NCBI GenBank assembly: GCA_961205875.1
Contig: OY540817.1
Location: forward strand, 17,767,001-17,831,000
Direction: 5' to 3'
Source: Sialis fuliginosa
Taxonomy: Eukaryota; Arthropoda; Insecta; Megaloptera; Sialidae
Length of the DNA: 64,000 nt
Below, one piece after another: positions 11,801 through 23,997 of this stretch. The notes under the pieces were generated by a model that saw nothing but the letters and a program-made list of their open reading frames with translations, did not search any database and was not told the DNA's origin. Both the position numbers and the translations under genes were made by a program. Positions within the stretch are counted from its first letter, which is position 1. Every line of letters begins with the position of its first letter.

Positions 11801-14800
11801 TCACAAAAGTTAAAAAATAAAGAATCGTAAAGCAGATTTTATGATATGATATAATAATTAATAAATAAATTACACTTATAATTAATTTAAATGTCCACCA
11901 TTTTGACACCCATTGACCGATTATCATCAAATCACGCTGTAAAACAGTTAAATGTATATAAATTATGAATCAGTAATGGAGGTAATTAAATATCAACAAA
12001 TATTTATAATTTAGTACATTTATTTAAATGAGAATCTAACACTAGGGTATGATCCAAGTCTGGTGTCAGTACCTAACCAGAAATTAGAATTTAATGTTTG
12101 AAAATCATTAATAAAATTAATACTTATATTATTATTACTATCTTTTTTAGTCTCCTGATGTCTGAACTTTTTAAATCTGCAAGTTTAGCTGCTGTTGGGT
12201 CCGTAATTCTGTACACAATAACCTTCCTACCGTTTCTCTTAAATATATCAACAGAAACTGAGTTCCCATTCTGGCTTAAACTAACAGCGGTAAGAACAAT
12301 CAATATCCGAGTTTTTCTTATTTTTTAGAAAAGTTTAATATAATGTAACAAATTAGATAACAGAAATTTATTTTATCATTTAATAAATTTTAATTAATGG
12401 GCACAGTACAGATCTGATGGAAAATGACTTCTATATATTTTTATCATGCCTACAACTTCGAGAAGTAAGCTATTTAGCCTGCAAAAATGACTTTTGTACC
12501 TTCAAACTTATTTCTTTTCGTTTTTTTGTTATATTAAAAATTTTATAATGCAAAAAAACTTAATACCAAATAAATGTTATATTTTCTAGAATTCAATATT
12601 CTAAACAGTTGGAGAGTTATTTTTCAAAGTTCAGTGGCGAGGCGTGAAATTTTTAATAAGGGAAGCATATTTTGTCAATCCTCCCCCTCCTATTAACATA
12701 ATTAGTTATGAAACACCTTAAGTTCAAGCTTTTACTTTTTAAAATAAATTCTTATATATTTATATAGTAACTAAATGATTCTATATCTTATTTTCCTTTA
12801 TTTTAGTCGATATTTGTATGACGAGTTGAAGTTCACTGCAGGAAATTTCACTAAAAAATTTAGAATTTTTGATTTTGTTAAAAGTATGTTTATTGTGTAG
12901 AAAATGACGTGAAAAGTTGTTTGTTTCAAACCGCAGGTCTGTATCTCAAACCGTTCTCGAGATATAGCCTATCAAAGTTTTAGTTTTTTCAAATTTTTGG
13001 AGAAAAAAGGCCAAAACTTTTGAACGGGTGGTCGGAATTGATTTTAGTTGACGGATTTGAAATCAGCGTGTCAAAATCTATATAATGACATGTATAATAC
13101 TTTAAAATCCGACAAAAAAAATTTCGTCAAAAATCGACATTTTTTTAAGGTATACCCCTTTGAATTTTTTCGATTTTTCGAGAATTTTTTTTTTTCGAGT
13201 TTTAAGGTATTGTACATGTTATTATATAGATTTTGACACGCTGATTCCAAATCCGTCAACTAAAATCAATTCCGACCACGCGTTCAAAAGTTATGATTTT
13301 TTTTCTTCAAAAATTTGAAAAAACTAAAACTTTGAGAAGCTATATCTCGAGAACGGTTTGAGATACAGACCTGCGGTTTGAACAGTTCAACTTTTCACGT
13401 CATTTTCTATACAATAAACATACTTTTAACGAAATCAAAAATTCTAAATTTTTTAGTGAAATTTCCTACAGTGAACTTCAACTCGTCATACAAATATCGA
13501 CTAAAATACAAGAAAATAAGACGTAGAGGTATTATAGTTTTTTAATTGAGCATGTAAATTAATTTTAATATAGACGCACATATATATTAATTTTTTTTTG
13601 TATTATTACTGGGTAGGTATTACGAATTTTCGAAAAGGGTCATTTGGTTTTTATCCAAATATCAAAATTTTTTGCAGGGTAAATAGCCCCTATCTTGAGA
13701 TAGTTGCATTTTAATTTATTTCAACCAAATAAGTACAGATGTTATTTATCAAATTTGTTTTAGAACTTTTTTATGTCTTCGTCAATGGGTTACATCGCGT
13801 TATACATATCTCGATACGAACTACAAGTAATTGGGCTACAATGGAGCAATGCTTGGTCCTCTCCAATGGCAGAAGACCGCATGAACTATGGAATTTGTAT
13901 GATTCAGATGTATCTTGATATTATAATATACATCATCATTGCATTTATAATCAGAAAGATTCGTACCGGTAAGTTTAATTTCAATTCAAAACTTGATATA
14001 CACATGAGGTTATTTTTTTAGTTCAATTAATAAAATTTAAAATTTATTACCAAGTACTTAAACCGGAAATTATATTATTACTACTTTCAAGGGGTCAAGC
14101 AAAAATAAACATATTATATTTAATTTTGACGTGAATAACTGGGTAGGCATTTCAGAAACTTGATGTAACGCGCAAAGGTCAGTTTGCGCGCTAGCGTAAA
14201 TTTAAAATCAGTATATCTCAACATTCAGAGCAGCTACCAAGCATGATTTGGTCTCAAATTATAGATCTCGATTAGATCTACGAGGTACAAGTAAAAATCA
14301 AAACATTTAACCAGTTTTAATGAGTGATAAATTTAATATTACTAAAAAAAATAATTAAATTTTGTGTTTCAAAAGTAATTAAATGTTGTTATGTTCGTAA
14401 ATATAATCTGAGTTTTATTTAACCCCACTGCTACGTATTCACGTCACTCCCTCGACTGTGCATCCCGACACAGTCACACCCATTTATATACGACTTTTTA
14501 TATAACATTCGGCTTAAACCTGTTAAGAACGCACGGCCAAAGGTACAGGAAAATGACCTTATAGAGGCACCGACTATTTTGTTTGTTTCAGTTGAATCCA
14601 AAGTAAAGAACGACTCAATTGTAAATACAGATGAGAATCACATGAAGGCTGGAGTTGTGATAGAAAACCTGACGAAAGTGTACGAAAATGGAAAGAACAA
14701 TTCGAAATATGCGATCGACAATGTTAATTTAAAATTATACAGGGGAGAAATTACTACACTTTTAGGATATAACGGAGCTGGAAAAACTACTTTAATGTAT

Positions 14801-17800
14801 GTAAAAATATTATATTTAGGGTGACTATAGACAGCGGCGCGCCCAGAAAAAAAATCGGTGGCGTTGAGGGGGGGGGGTAATGTTTTTTTAAATTCTAAAA
14901 GTATGTTTATTTATTATTTATGTTGATTTTTAAAATTTCAGAAAAATGTTGATCGGAAATATTACACCAACTGACGGCAAAATCACAATACACGATTCGA
15001 GATTTAAAGATATCAATACTCGTAATCAGTATTTAGGAGTTTGCCCCCAATCGAGTATTTTGTTACCAAAATTATCGGCTAGAGAGCATCTTACATTCTA
15101 CGCCCAACTAAAAATGTCTGCAAATAAAGAAGAGGTGTACGAAGAAGTAGAACAGTAAGTAGAAACATAAATTAGCTTCCAGCGAACGCTATCTGCTAGG
15201 AATCAAATTGTTATGTAACTGCTCGATATTTTAAAGCAGTGGTAATAAATGTGTAGTAATATAAATGCAAGCATTTTATGAGGTACACTTTTGACAGCAC
15301 TTATTTTAAGTCACTGATTTCTACTTAATACGCATGCGTTAAAGTCATTATATGTACGATTTCATTGACTACATCTGTGATTAGTTGTCATTTATATTTA
15401 ATACCTAGTAGATAGCGTTAGCTGGAAGCTAATCTGCATTTGCACTCAAGCAAATTCTTCATAAATCAATTTATTGAGGTATCAATTTACAAAAATATTT
15501 TTTTCAGAATGATTACAAACATGGGGCTAGGATACCTAGCAAACGAACCAGTATATTCTTTATCTGGAGGAACAAAACGCAGACTTTGTGTTGCTATTGC
15601 ATTCATTGGACAACCGAGTCTGGTGATTCTTGATGAACCCAGCAGTGGCGTCGACCCAGTAGCTCGTAGAGAGATTTGGGACTTGATTATTAAACATAAA
15701 AACGACCGCACAATTCTGTTAACGACTCATCATCTAGATGAAGCGGAACTTCTAAGTGATAGAATTGTTATACTTCATAACGTATGTCTTAAGATTTATT
15801 ATTTACTAGCGTATTAGACCCGGTGTTACCCGGGTTAATATCCACAAAATCATAGCGACCTAAAATATTCAACATGCCCACAAAAAAACACTCAAATTAT
15901 ACACCCAAATCTAATCTATCAATTAGTGAAAACCTGAATAAAATCCGTTAAGTAGTTACTGATCAAAATCAAAAAACATAAAAAATAATAAATTGTTAGC
16001 AACAATCATAATTATTTTCGAATATTTTACCTTTCTTGAAAGTGAAATGTTTTCAATTCAATATATTACCAAATATTTCATTGTTAACATGTATCAATAA
16101 TCAAAGTGACCTAAATTAATAAAATATTCAAACCGTAAGTTATATAATTCTGTGTCTTCGGTTAGGTTTTCATAAAATATCAATAAAAATTAACCGAGTC
16201 TATAAACCACATATGTACATTCATTTTTATATATAGAAATTTAAAAAAATAGCGCAACAATTAAAATTTATAGAAATTTAAGAATATAATGCAACAATTA
16301 AAAATCGTTATTTTAGGGAAAAGTTCATTGTTCTGGTACTCCATTATCGTTAAAACATAACTACGGAAATGGATATCTTTTGGATGTTCTTTATCCAGAA
16401 AATGTGCTAACAAAGCTTGTCGATAAAGAAAAATCAACCAATCTGTTAAATACAGTTAATCAAGTCGTTACCAATGCTTCCATTGAAAAAATCGGAAAAG
16501 AAAATGTTACAATAGTTCTTCCATTCTGTTCATCAAATGGAACACCAAATAAGTATGTATTTAAAAGAATTTGAAACATCAAATTCCACAATATTATATC
16601 TATTATTTGATTTTCAGTTTCCAAAAAGTGGCAGAAGTTCTTGAAGAAGAACAGGGCAGATTAGGGTTTATCGATTTTTCGTTTAATTGCACAACATTAG
16701 AGAAAGTTTTTCTTGATATTTGCCATAAAGCTGATTACAGTAATACCGCAGAAAAATCTTCAATCATAAAAATGAACAATTCCTTATCAAAAGTAAATTA
16801 TGTGAGTGAAATAAATTTAACCGGTAGCATGAAAACGAACTTCGACAATGAACATCTGACATACGAAAAGAAACAAATGATGACGACGTGGTATAAGATG
16901 TTTTGGGCCCTGATGCAAAAACGAGCTATACATTACTTAAGAGATAGGAAGCTTATCGTAAGCGCGATTGTATTTCCAGTTATTTTCACGTTTGTAGCAA
17001 TGTTTTGCTTTTATACAAGAACGGCAGATGAAAGAATTCCTTCCAGTTTGAAATTAGATCGAGAACTGTATCCATATCATGTTGACTTTTTAAGGTATAT
17101 AAATTTTCATATTTTTTATCCGATTATGGAACTTTTATGGAATGTATAACAGTGTTGAAAATTATTGCTACTAAAAGTTTCGTACATTAATATCAGTTAT
17201 AACCAGAGATTAATCTATAGTTCTTCTTATTTTCAGTATGCCGTATAACGAGTATTATAAATCACCCATACAACGAAATTTAGTTGATATAATTCAAACG
17301 GATCTTGAAGCAGATTCTTTTATATTCCATAATAAGGTAAGGAGTTAACTTAAAAACCATAGTTTCTTTGTTTTCTACAGTAATAAGAAATAAAGACAAT
17401 ACGTTTTTAATTGACATCAATTTTGTAATTTCAGACTGAGAAGTCTTGCAATTGTGAGCTTGGAGAATACAAATGTTCGAAAACAACAAGTCCTTCTGAT
17501 ATAAAACATAATGTTATCTTACCAAATGTTAAAGAAACAACGCATTGGCTAGTGGATACGCAAAAAGAATACATAGAACGAAGGCAAGTGAATTAATATA
17601 TATACCTATATTGAATTTAAAAAAAATACTGAGATAGATTTCTTGAGCTTAGAGTGTTTACTGCACAGAGAGATTAATATGTTAAATTATTACAGGTATG
17701 GAGGCTGGTCATTTGAAAAAACAAGTTCCGAACATTCTAAAAATATTATCACAGTTTGGTACAACAATGAGGCCTACCATCCGTTACCGATTTATATCAA

Positions 17801-20800
17801 CGTATTATCAAATGCTATAGTGAAATCGTATTGCACTGATTGTAGTATAACGGTGTACAACCACCCCATGCAGTTATATCCAGATAAACTAAATGAAGCT
17901 ACTATGTAAGTCAGAATTAAAAAATATATATATTAAAAAAACTTACCGATTGTCAAACATCTCGTGGCGATTTAAAATTTTTGATTTTTTTTAAATACAT
18001 TATTGTGAATCTGCCTGACGTTTTGCCCAATCACGAGCGCGTACTATGCTTCCTATGTTAACTACCACAGCAATCTTAAATGAATTATTATATATAAAAA
18101 TTATTAAATATAACAATGAAATTTCCGAAATTCAAATATTTTCTTATTGTTGCGTTTATATTTTGTTTGTTAAAAATTATCACATCATCTTTTTGTGCAC
18201 ACAAGAATCTTTTTATATTGTGTAAGTAGGTGCATAGGTACTTATTGACACAATTATTTTTTTGTAACCTCGCGCCCTAGCCACGTGCCTAGTTTGCCTT
18301 ATGGATAAACCGCCTCTGCATATATAACTAAATAATTGAAAGTAATGTAAAATAAAAAAATCGGTCTGTTTTTTCTTCAGATACTATGCATGTTTTACAT
18401 CATTTTTTTTTAAATTTATACAGGAGAGAAAGCATCACAAATATGTCTATTGCCTACACGCTTTTAATAGCATTCAGTTTAGTCGCAGTAAACGGTGTAA
18501 TATATTTGGTACACGAAAGAACGTTTGAAGAGAAAAGATTGCAGATGTTAGCAGGCGTTACGCCGAAGCTATATTGGGCTGTTGCAATAATATGCGATCT
18601 GCTAGTGTACTTTTTTTCTCTTGTGATATGCATTTTGATAATAAAATCGTTTAACGAACCAGCATTTACGGAAAGAGAAAACTTATACGGAATAATGCTG
18701 ATGCTGTTTATGTTTGGGTAAGCAAAAATATATACTTTTCATCATTTTGGTGGTAGGAAAAGTAAGGAGTTTAACTAAATGTTGATCTGTTATACATGAA
18801 TTCTGCATCTATAAAATAATAACTGTTTCTTAGAATATATCTATAGTATAATGTAAATAGCTATTTAAAAAAAAAACGATTTTTTAAAGCAAATTGAGAT
18901 AAATCTTTGTAAGGGAATATTTTACAACAAATGTTGTAGACCTTTTATAGGAAATTGAATGCTCTACAAAAAAGGTTCTATAAAATTTTCACGTAACATG
19001 TGTCGTTCTTGATATATCTTGAAAAAATAAATATTTTGGGATGTCACCCCTCCCCCTTATACACGATTTTAATGATTTTCAAATGGGACCGTCCTCAAGT
19101 CAGACCCAACCAAGTTTCATTATTATCGGTTCAGTGGTTCATGAATTATGCGTGTGACAAGAATTTAGGAGACAGACAGACAGACATAGAACGAAAAGTA
19201 TTTGTCTTGACCTGAAACGGAAAGATCAAGTTAAAATTTTGAAATCGGAGAATATTTTTTTCTCATTTTAAAACGATCACAAAGTTTCTCGTATCTTTGA
19301 TATAAAAATTAGATGATGTGCTGTACAAATTTGATCTTTGTAATTTAAATAATAAATTAAATATATTTTTAATTTTTCAGATGGGCCTGTATCAATTTTG
19401 CTCATTTAATAGAAAAAGCTTTCAGAGATTCTAGTATTGCTAATATGACATTATTCGTTATTAATATCACAGCTGGTTTAACACTGCTCATGACAATTTT
19501 ACTGATAGACATATTAGGAAAAACGAAACTTGTCGAAGATATACGTAATGTTTTACATATAATATTCTTCATTTCACCTCAGTATGTACTTGGAGATGGC
19601 TTGGCTGTATTATTAAAAAATCAAATCAAGGTAACAACAAATGATTTACAATTTAATAGTACTGGCTACTTTTTCAAAAATCGATCTCTAAAAAGTATTA
19701 AAGTCGGCTGAATCCGAAAATCCGGTATTCAAGATGGCGTCCAAACAATAATTTTCTTATTTTTAGTAAGAAAAATTTAAAGTTTAAAAGTCTTGTTTGC
19801 AAAATTGTATACGAAATGCTTTTAGAAACTCAATTTCATAGAAAGTGGCTTGGACACAAGAGTGACATATTTCCTTCTAATTATTTATTATAATTTAATT
19901 TTTCAGGCCGATATATTAAAGAAATTTAATTTAGATACTTACCAATCCCCTCTTGGATGGGATTTACTTGGATACCATTATCTATCTCTTGGAGTGTTTG
20001 GATTATTATTTTTCATATCGAATATTATAGTCGAAAATCATTTTGTTATTCGTAAGAAAAAGTAAGTTATTTTAAAAAATCTTTTGTTCATTGACTATGA
20101 CTTATATTGAATTATTTTTAGGCAAATGGCAGTTGTGAATAAATCCACTATTTTGGAAACGGTTAATTTGCGAAAAGAATTTGTTACAACCGAAGAAAAA
20201 AGAATAGCAGTAGATTCTTTGTCATTGAAAATTCCACCTGGCGTTGTAAGTACAATTTACAGTAACATTTTTTTGAATAAATCTTAAATTTTATTTTATT
20301 TTAATAGTGTTACGGCTTACTTGGAGTTAATGGAGCAGGAAAATCAACGACATTCAGAATGCTAACGACAGAAATAACTCCTACTTCCGGTAAAATAATA
20401 ATCGAAGGTCAAGAAATAACACAAGCATCACTCTGTACTGGACAGTTAGGTTATTGTCCACAAATTGATGCAATGGATAACAAATTAACCACTCGACAGT
20501 GTTTGACATTTTATGCAACACTTAAGGGCATTAAAGATATTAACCACGTTAGTTTCATTGTTACATACATTTGTTTTAATTGTTGAAATTCATATTTCAA
20601 TTGTTGAAATTCAAATTTCAACTGCTGAAATTCAAATTTCAATTGTTGAAAAAAGTGTTCAAAAAGTTGTTGCAATTCAAACTCTAATTGTTGAAAATGT
20701 ATTTTAGGTAACAACGGATTTAATGAACAAATTCGGACTAGCGCAATATGCTGACCAAAGATTTGAAAATCTCAGTGGTGGAAATAAACGAAAAGTGTGT

Positions 20801-22297
20801 ACAGCGGTTTCAATTTTAGGTCCTGCACCGATTATCTTAATGGATGAACCGACTAGGTAAAAACAAATAAAAAATTGTTAGGAATTAACAAATAACTTTT
20901 TTTTCTTCGTTCTTCAGCGGAATGGATCCAGGTTCACGTACACTCGTAGCTACGGCAATCCAAGATGAGATACGACAAGGTAAATGTGTGGTACTGACGT
21001 CACACAGTATGGAAGAGTGTGAATTATTATGTTCAGAGGTCGCTATTATGGTTCGTGGACAAGTTGTTTGTTCAGGAACACCACCTGAACTTAAAGCAAG
21101 GTAAGTTTATCAAAGTTAAAGTTTATTGTAATTTAAAGCATATTTGCATATTATAAATTTTCAACTGACGCCTCTGGAATAATATGCATGGAAATGACGA
21201 TTGTGACATTTAAGAAAAAATGGCCGCCATAAAATTTTAATAACACTTTCATATACGGACTAGCATTGGTTGTTATAATCTAAGAGTATTACATAGGAAA
21301 TAATTTCTCTAAAAACTTTTATTAAAACATTCTTTTAAATAATGAATATTTTAGAAAATATTATATGGTATAATAATCTGGACCTTCGTTGTAACAATAC
21401 TGCAGGGAGCAGGCCCCCTTGCCCCTTCCACTGACTACGCCATTGCACGGAGATGTTTCTACAATAATCTAACAAAATAAATAAATAAAATTTTAATTGT
21501 TTTTAGATATGGTGGAGGCTATCTTGTATCAATTCGACTGAAAAAAGAAAACCAAAAAGATTCATTAAATCAATTAGTCCAAACAGTATTCCCAGGTTGC
21601 GAATTACAAAATCAGCAGTACTGCAGTAGTCAGTATTTAGTACCTATGAAAAATTTACGAACAAGTGAATTGTTTTTAAAAATGAAAACTATCGAATGCT
21701 CTTTAGATATAGAAGATTATTCAATAATTAGAAGTTCCTTAGATCAGGTATGAAATCAATAATCATTTACATTGTTTCATTGTTAATTATTTATCCATGA
21801 TATGAACCTATCTTAATACTTTTTATGTTGGCAGCACAATTAATATTTTATGCCAGGGGATGAAATATTAAATTTTTGTTTTGTTTTTTATTCATTACTG
21901 TCTACCCTCAGTATTTATTTTAAGTTTCAAGTAAATCTGACAAAAAAATATTTTTTCCTGTATAAACTTTTACACCCCTTTTTACCCCCGTAGGGGTTAA
22001 ATTTTGAAAAATCCTTTCTTAGTGGGTGCTTACGTCATAAAAGGAAGACACCCCTGAAATTTCACGTTTCTAGGTCCAGGGGTTTCGGCTCGGCGATGAT
22101 GAATCAGTCAGGACTTATTATTATATGTGTATTTATATTTTCAGGTATTTATTAATTTAGCAAATTTAACAAAAACAAAAACACCATCACACGAAATCAT
22201 TATGGATGGATATAAAAATAGCATTAGTATGCAGTCCTTAAACACAGAACATGTTGCTCAAGATATTGGCTTTGGTAGTTACATTGCAAAGTTATAG
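5814..22297 (+). CDS. ABCA: ABCA-subfamily full ABC transporter, 5' end not in window
   Basis: Exons: 5814-6225, 7057-7197, 7420-7559, 7908-8138, 8906-9168, 9927-10103, 10420-10540, 11292-11482, 12151-12289, 13764-13968, 14592-14796, 14942-15154, 15508-15781, 16317-16552, 16618-17094, 17237-17336, 17435-17583, 17696-17905, 18424-18717, 19381-19630, 19907-20061, 20122-20245, 20308-20547, 20708-20856, 20918-21100, 21507-21747, 22145-22297. The lengths sum to 5,673 nt in one frame, i.e. 1,890 aa plus TAG. ABCA proteins move phospholipids or sterols across membranes. Seen in order: large extracellular loop 1 (with KPLLRGKIIYTP and YWIPGPND), helices 2-6 (~455-670), NBD1 (Walker A GYNGAGKTT ~733; LSGGTKRR; ILDEPSSGVDP; TTHHLDEAE), TMD2 with a Cys-bearing loop, NBD2 (GVNGAGKST ~1575; LSGGNKRK; MDEPTSGMDP; TSHSMEE). 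Helix 1 is absent, so 5' exons are missing or lie upstream of the window. The intron after 17583 has a GC donor. The poly(A) signal is at 22380. Confidence 0.92.
6253..6529. mobile_element. TGTCCGG-end MITE, copy 1 (ABCA intron)
   Basis: The inverted ends read TGTCCGGTATCATAAAGG and CCTTTATAATACCGGACA, with a longer palindromic inner zone (GTTAGCTAACAAG). Related copies lie at 23207-23485, 30759-31000 and 34435-34766. There is no open frame for a transposase. Confidence 0.8.
7216..7405 (+). repeat. Tandem repeat, ~31-bp unit, six copies
   Basis: The core ATTGCAACAATGGAAATAAT occurs six times, spaced 31-33 bases apart, separated by T-runs. The array fills the ABCA intron between exons 7057-7197 and 7420-7559 and ends in the pyrimidine tract of the acceptor. 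The units are almost identical, so the expansion is recent. Confidence 0.95.
7560..7907 (+). other. ABCA intron, AT-rich, nothing recognised
   Basis: Intron between exons 7420-7559 and 7908-8138. No repeat family, RNA gene or reading frame was recognised. Confidence 0.5.
8150..8334 (-). mobile_element. Fragment of the TACAGTCGCCTGCA-end element
   Basis: The bases around TTAGTAGGCTCCTCCCATTT and ACCAAACAAAGACAGATATT are the reverse complement of about 53365-53545, inside the full element at 53172-53566. Only the part nearest one end is present, in the ABCA intron after exon 8138. Confidence 0.65.
8335..8851. mobile_element. AGGTACTGG-end element with a second element nested inside
   Basis: Outer ends AGGTAAATGCACCAG and GGTGTCACTACCT match the family at 11622-12074 and 23486-23997. 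From about 8556 to 8829 the host is interrupted by another element ending CTTATGGATAATCCGCCTCTG minus its last base; that one is repeated at 18084-18318. The nesting shows that the inner element is younger. Confidence 0.65.
8556..8829. mobile_element. hAT-like element ending in CCGCCTCTG (nested copy)
   Basis: The interior from AACAATGAAATTTCCGAAAT to CCGCCTCTG is nearly identical to 18084-18318. Read from the other strand the end begins CAGAGGCGG, a hAT-style terminus. No coding region is present. Confidence 0.6.
9430..9860. repeat. Internally duplicated repeat, ~178-bp unit twice
   Basis: The block TTAGTTTCAGAGTTATTTGA through the ACCAAACCGAT region occurs at about 9497-9675 and again at about 9675-9850, almost identical. 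The same family appears once at 33640-33860 in an ABCB intron, with the flank TTTCGAATTTCG. It is in the ABCA intron before exon 9927. Confidence 0.8.
10162..10322. mobile_element. Small hAT-like MITE with 8-bp target duplication
   Basis: The inverted ends are CAGTGGCG and CGCCACTG. The flanks CCCATTGT (10154-10161) and CCCATTGC (10323-10330) are an 8-bp target duplication with one mismatch. The element is 161 bp, with a G-run near its right end. It lies in the ABCA intron after exon 10103. A left-end relative is at 14833-14880. Confidence 0.85.
10685..11215 (+). mobile_element. ~530-bp MITE, ATGATGCC-end family (ABCA intron)
   Basis: A third copy of the family at 4300-4832, lying in the ABCA intron before the exon at 11292. 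It has two TGACGTCA palindromes (about 10876 and 11055). No coding capacity is seen. Confidence 0.7.
11622..12074. mobile_element. AGGTACTGG-end element, intact ends (ABCA intron)
   Basis: The left end AGGTACTGGCACCCAGTCTTGG is inverted at the right as CCAAGTCTGGTGTCAGTACCT with small changes. The inner bases (for example TTTTGACACCCATTGACCGA) match 23486-23997. It is non-coding, in the intron before exon 12151. Confidence 0.75.
12787..13520. mobile_element. Foldback element, near full-length hairpin (ABCA intron)
   Basis: The left arm starting TATTTTAGTCGATATTTGTA is repeated inverted at the right end (ACAAATATCGACTAAAATAC), and the complementarity continues inward almost to the centre. A second member is at 36621-37352. 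Open frames on both strands inside are mirror images of each other and not genes. Confidence 0.9.
13969..14591 (+). other. ABCA intron, no repeat recognised
   Basis: Intron between helix 6 and NBD1. Many ABCA proteins have a short linker here with a P-W-Y-F motif. I looked for it in this interval in frame and did not find it; the exons flanking it splice in phase without it. Confidence 0.45.
14833..14880. mobile_element. Fragment of hAT-like MITE (G-run type)
   Basis: CAGCGGCGCGCCCAGAAAAA followed by a G-run matches the left end of the element at 10162-10322. The right terminus is not seen. Confidence 0.5.
15805..16010. mobile_element. Insect TE fragment (GTTACCCGGGTTAAT type)
   Basis: GACCCGGTGTTACCCGGGTT and AAATCCGTTAAGTAGTTACT resemble widespread 3' tails of degenerate insect elements. 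The family cannot be fixed. It lies in the ABCA intron before exon 16317. Confidence 0.45.
18084..18318. mobile_element. hAT-like element ending in CCGCCTCTG (second copy)
   Basis: This is a second copy of the inner element at 8556-8829, in the ABCA intron between exons 17905 and 18424. The shared block begins at ATTATTAAATATAACAATG and ends with CCGCCTCTG. Confidence 0.6.
18888..19310 (+). repeat. Dispersed repeat with GACAGACAGACA tract, copy 1
   Basis: The block from AAATTGAGATAAATCTTTGT through the tetranucleotide run GACAGACAGACA to TCTCGTATCTT recurs at 50108-50450 in the same orientation. ATCGGTTCAGTGGTTCATGA is typical of insect TE tails. It lies in the ABCA intron before exon 19381. 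Confidence 0.75.
20578..20660. repeat. Short tandem repeat, ~21-bp unit, self-complementary
   Basis: About four units of TTGTTGAAATTCAAATTTCA fill the ABCA intron between exons 20308-20547 and 20708-20856. Each unit contains GAAATTCAAATTTC, an inverted repeat. Confidence 0.85.
21101..21506 (+). other. ABCA intron with TE end
   Basis: AT-rich intron. GCCCCCTTGCCCCTTCC followed by ACTACGCCATTG near 21410-21446 looks like the right end of a hAT-like MITE. No left end is seen, so it is a fragment. Confidence 0.4.
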
Positions 22298-22379
22298 TGA
22301 TAATTAAATGTAAGGTAGTTATTAACTTTTTATATTTAATATTTTTATTTATTGTTAATTTTATGTAGGGACTTTTGAT

Positions 22380-22385
22380 AATAAA
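22380..22385 (+). terminator. Poly(A) signal of ABCA gene
   Basis: AATAAA lies 83 bases after the ABCA stop codon. It is the first canonical hexamer downstream on this strand, so it is the likely 3' end signal. Confidence 0.6.
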
Positions 22386-23206
22386 GGTTTTTATACGTTT
22401 CTTAATTTTATATTTTTTAAATTTTTTTCAGCCATTTTCTATTGTTTGAATTAACACGTATCAATAATCAATTTGAATCAATTCATTTTATTGAATATTA
22501 TTGTTTCCTGGACATTTTTACGTATCTTAATTGGGTATTAAACACAAATCAATGAACAAAACCTTGATCTTCTTTGATTGTATTAAATTCTAGATGTCGA
22601 GCTGTCTGTTGATGAACTAATTTAAATATTTAATGACCTTTTGTTCTATTTTATACATCATACCGAATGGAATCCGATAGTAAATAATATTTTATTAATA
22701 TGCTGTGATAAACAATCAATATTCCATAATTTACCACTTTATAAAAACGCTAATCAATTTTAATAGATGTATAAAACAATACGATAAAATTTCCTAATTA
22801 AGAAAACTATTAAGATTAACTAATACAGCCTATTATATCGCTTGCGTAGAAATTTTTTGGAATTGGACAGATCTGTTTTTGCCTATTTATTTATATTTAT
22901 TACTTACAAAATAATTTAAATTTTCAACAATAAAATTTTCCCGCCATTTTAATATTTGAATCACGTACTTTGTAGGTACATATATTAATTCATAGTTTCA
23001 CTTGTAACAAACAGATATTAAAATATTTCGTAAAGCAAATAAAACTATAACAAAAATAACGTAATATTGAAACAATGTGTTAATATGTAAAAACAACTGA
23101 ATGAAATTAAAATTAGTGTGACTATTGTTTTATTTCACTTTCTCAAATTAGTACCTATACATTTCTTTTAGATAAATTATTTATATCAATAATAAAATTA
23201 TTATTA
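22386..23206. other. Intergenic, AT-rich, nothing recognised
   Basis: Spacer after the ABCA 3' end. I see no gene, RNA or repeat family. Confidence 0.5.
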
Positions 23207-23485
23207 TGTCCGGTATTATAGAGGAGCTCGCAAATTTACAAGCTTGCAAGCACTTTCAAATGGGGTATCAAACTTAAATAAAAGTTCTATTGGATTTTGT
23301 GACAGATAATTTCATGCATAGGAAATAAAAACAAAGGCGTGTAAAGTATATTTAGTAAAGTGTATTTACTAATCTTGAGTAAAAACGGTAAAAATCAACT
23401 TACTACACATGAAACGATCTGTTAAAAACTCTGTCATATAAGTTTAATATCTCGTTTCAAAGTGTTTGCAAGCTTGCAAATTTTG
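23207..23485. mobile_element. TGTCCGG-end MITE, copy 2 (right end lost)
   Basis: The left end TGTCCGGTATTATAGAGG is intact. The right arm is recognisable to TTGCAAGCTTGCAAATTTTG, then passes into another element (about 23486-23997) without its terminal bases. Confidence 0.7.
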
Positions 23486-23997
23486 TTTTAGTTTTTTTTT
23501 GATTAATGGACTTGTTTTCTGGAATTCTCATGAACTCATGTTATTAATAAATAACAAGTAACTCTTTATTTAATCAATTTAATTACCAAAGTCTGCAAAT
23601 ATAGTTTGTTTTTTAAATTATAGCCTATTATTTTGTTCATGTTTTTTCTCTAGTAATGGCAAAGGTAAAACCAGTAATGAGCACGCAGTGATGGACACTT
23701 GCTAATGATTACAAAATGATAAGTACTACGACACAAAAGAGTTAAAAGAAATAATCATCAAATTTAAAACAACGTAATAATTAATAAATAAATTATATTA
23801 ATAATTAGTTTAAATGTCTACCATTTTGACACCTATAGGCCGATTATCATCAAATCACGCTGTAAGACAGTTAAATGTATATAGATTAATATTCAGAAAT
23901 GGTAGTAATCAAATATCAACACATATTTCTAATTCAGTACATTTAATTAAAAAATAGCCATTACTGGGGTCATATCCAAGACTGGTGCTACTACCTT
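23486..23997. mobile_element. AGGTACTGG-end element, left end fused to another MITE
   Basis: Interior and right end (CCAAGACTGGTGCTACTACCTT) match 11622-12074. The left terminus is missing where it meets the MITE at 23207-23485. It lies in the spacer between ABCA and the ABCB leader. Confidence 0.65.

Noticed and set aside
13048-13259. Two overlapping 62-codon frames on opposite strands with almost the same protein
   Set aside because: They are mirror images produced by the palindrome of the foldback element at 12787-13520; the same frame recurs in its sister at 36882-37070.
17574-17600. GT donor at 17588 for the ABCA intron
   Set aside because: It would shift the frame of the following exon; the GC donor at 17584 keeps the conserved RYGG sequence.
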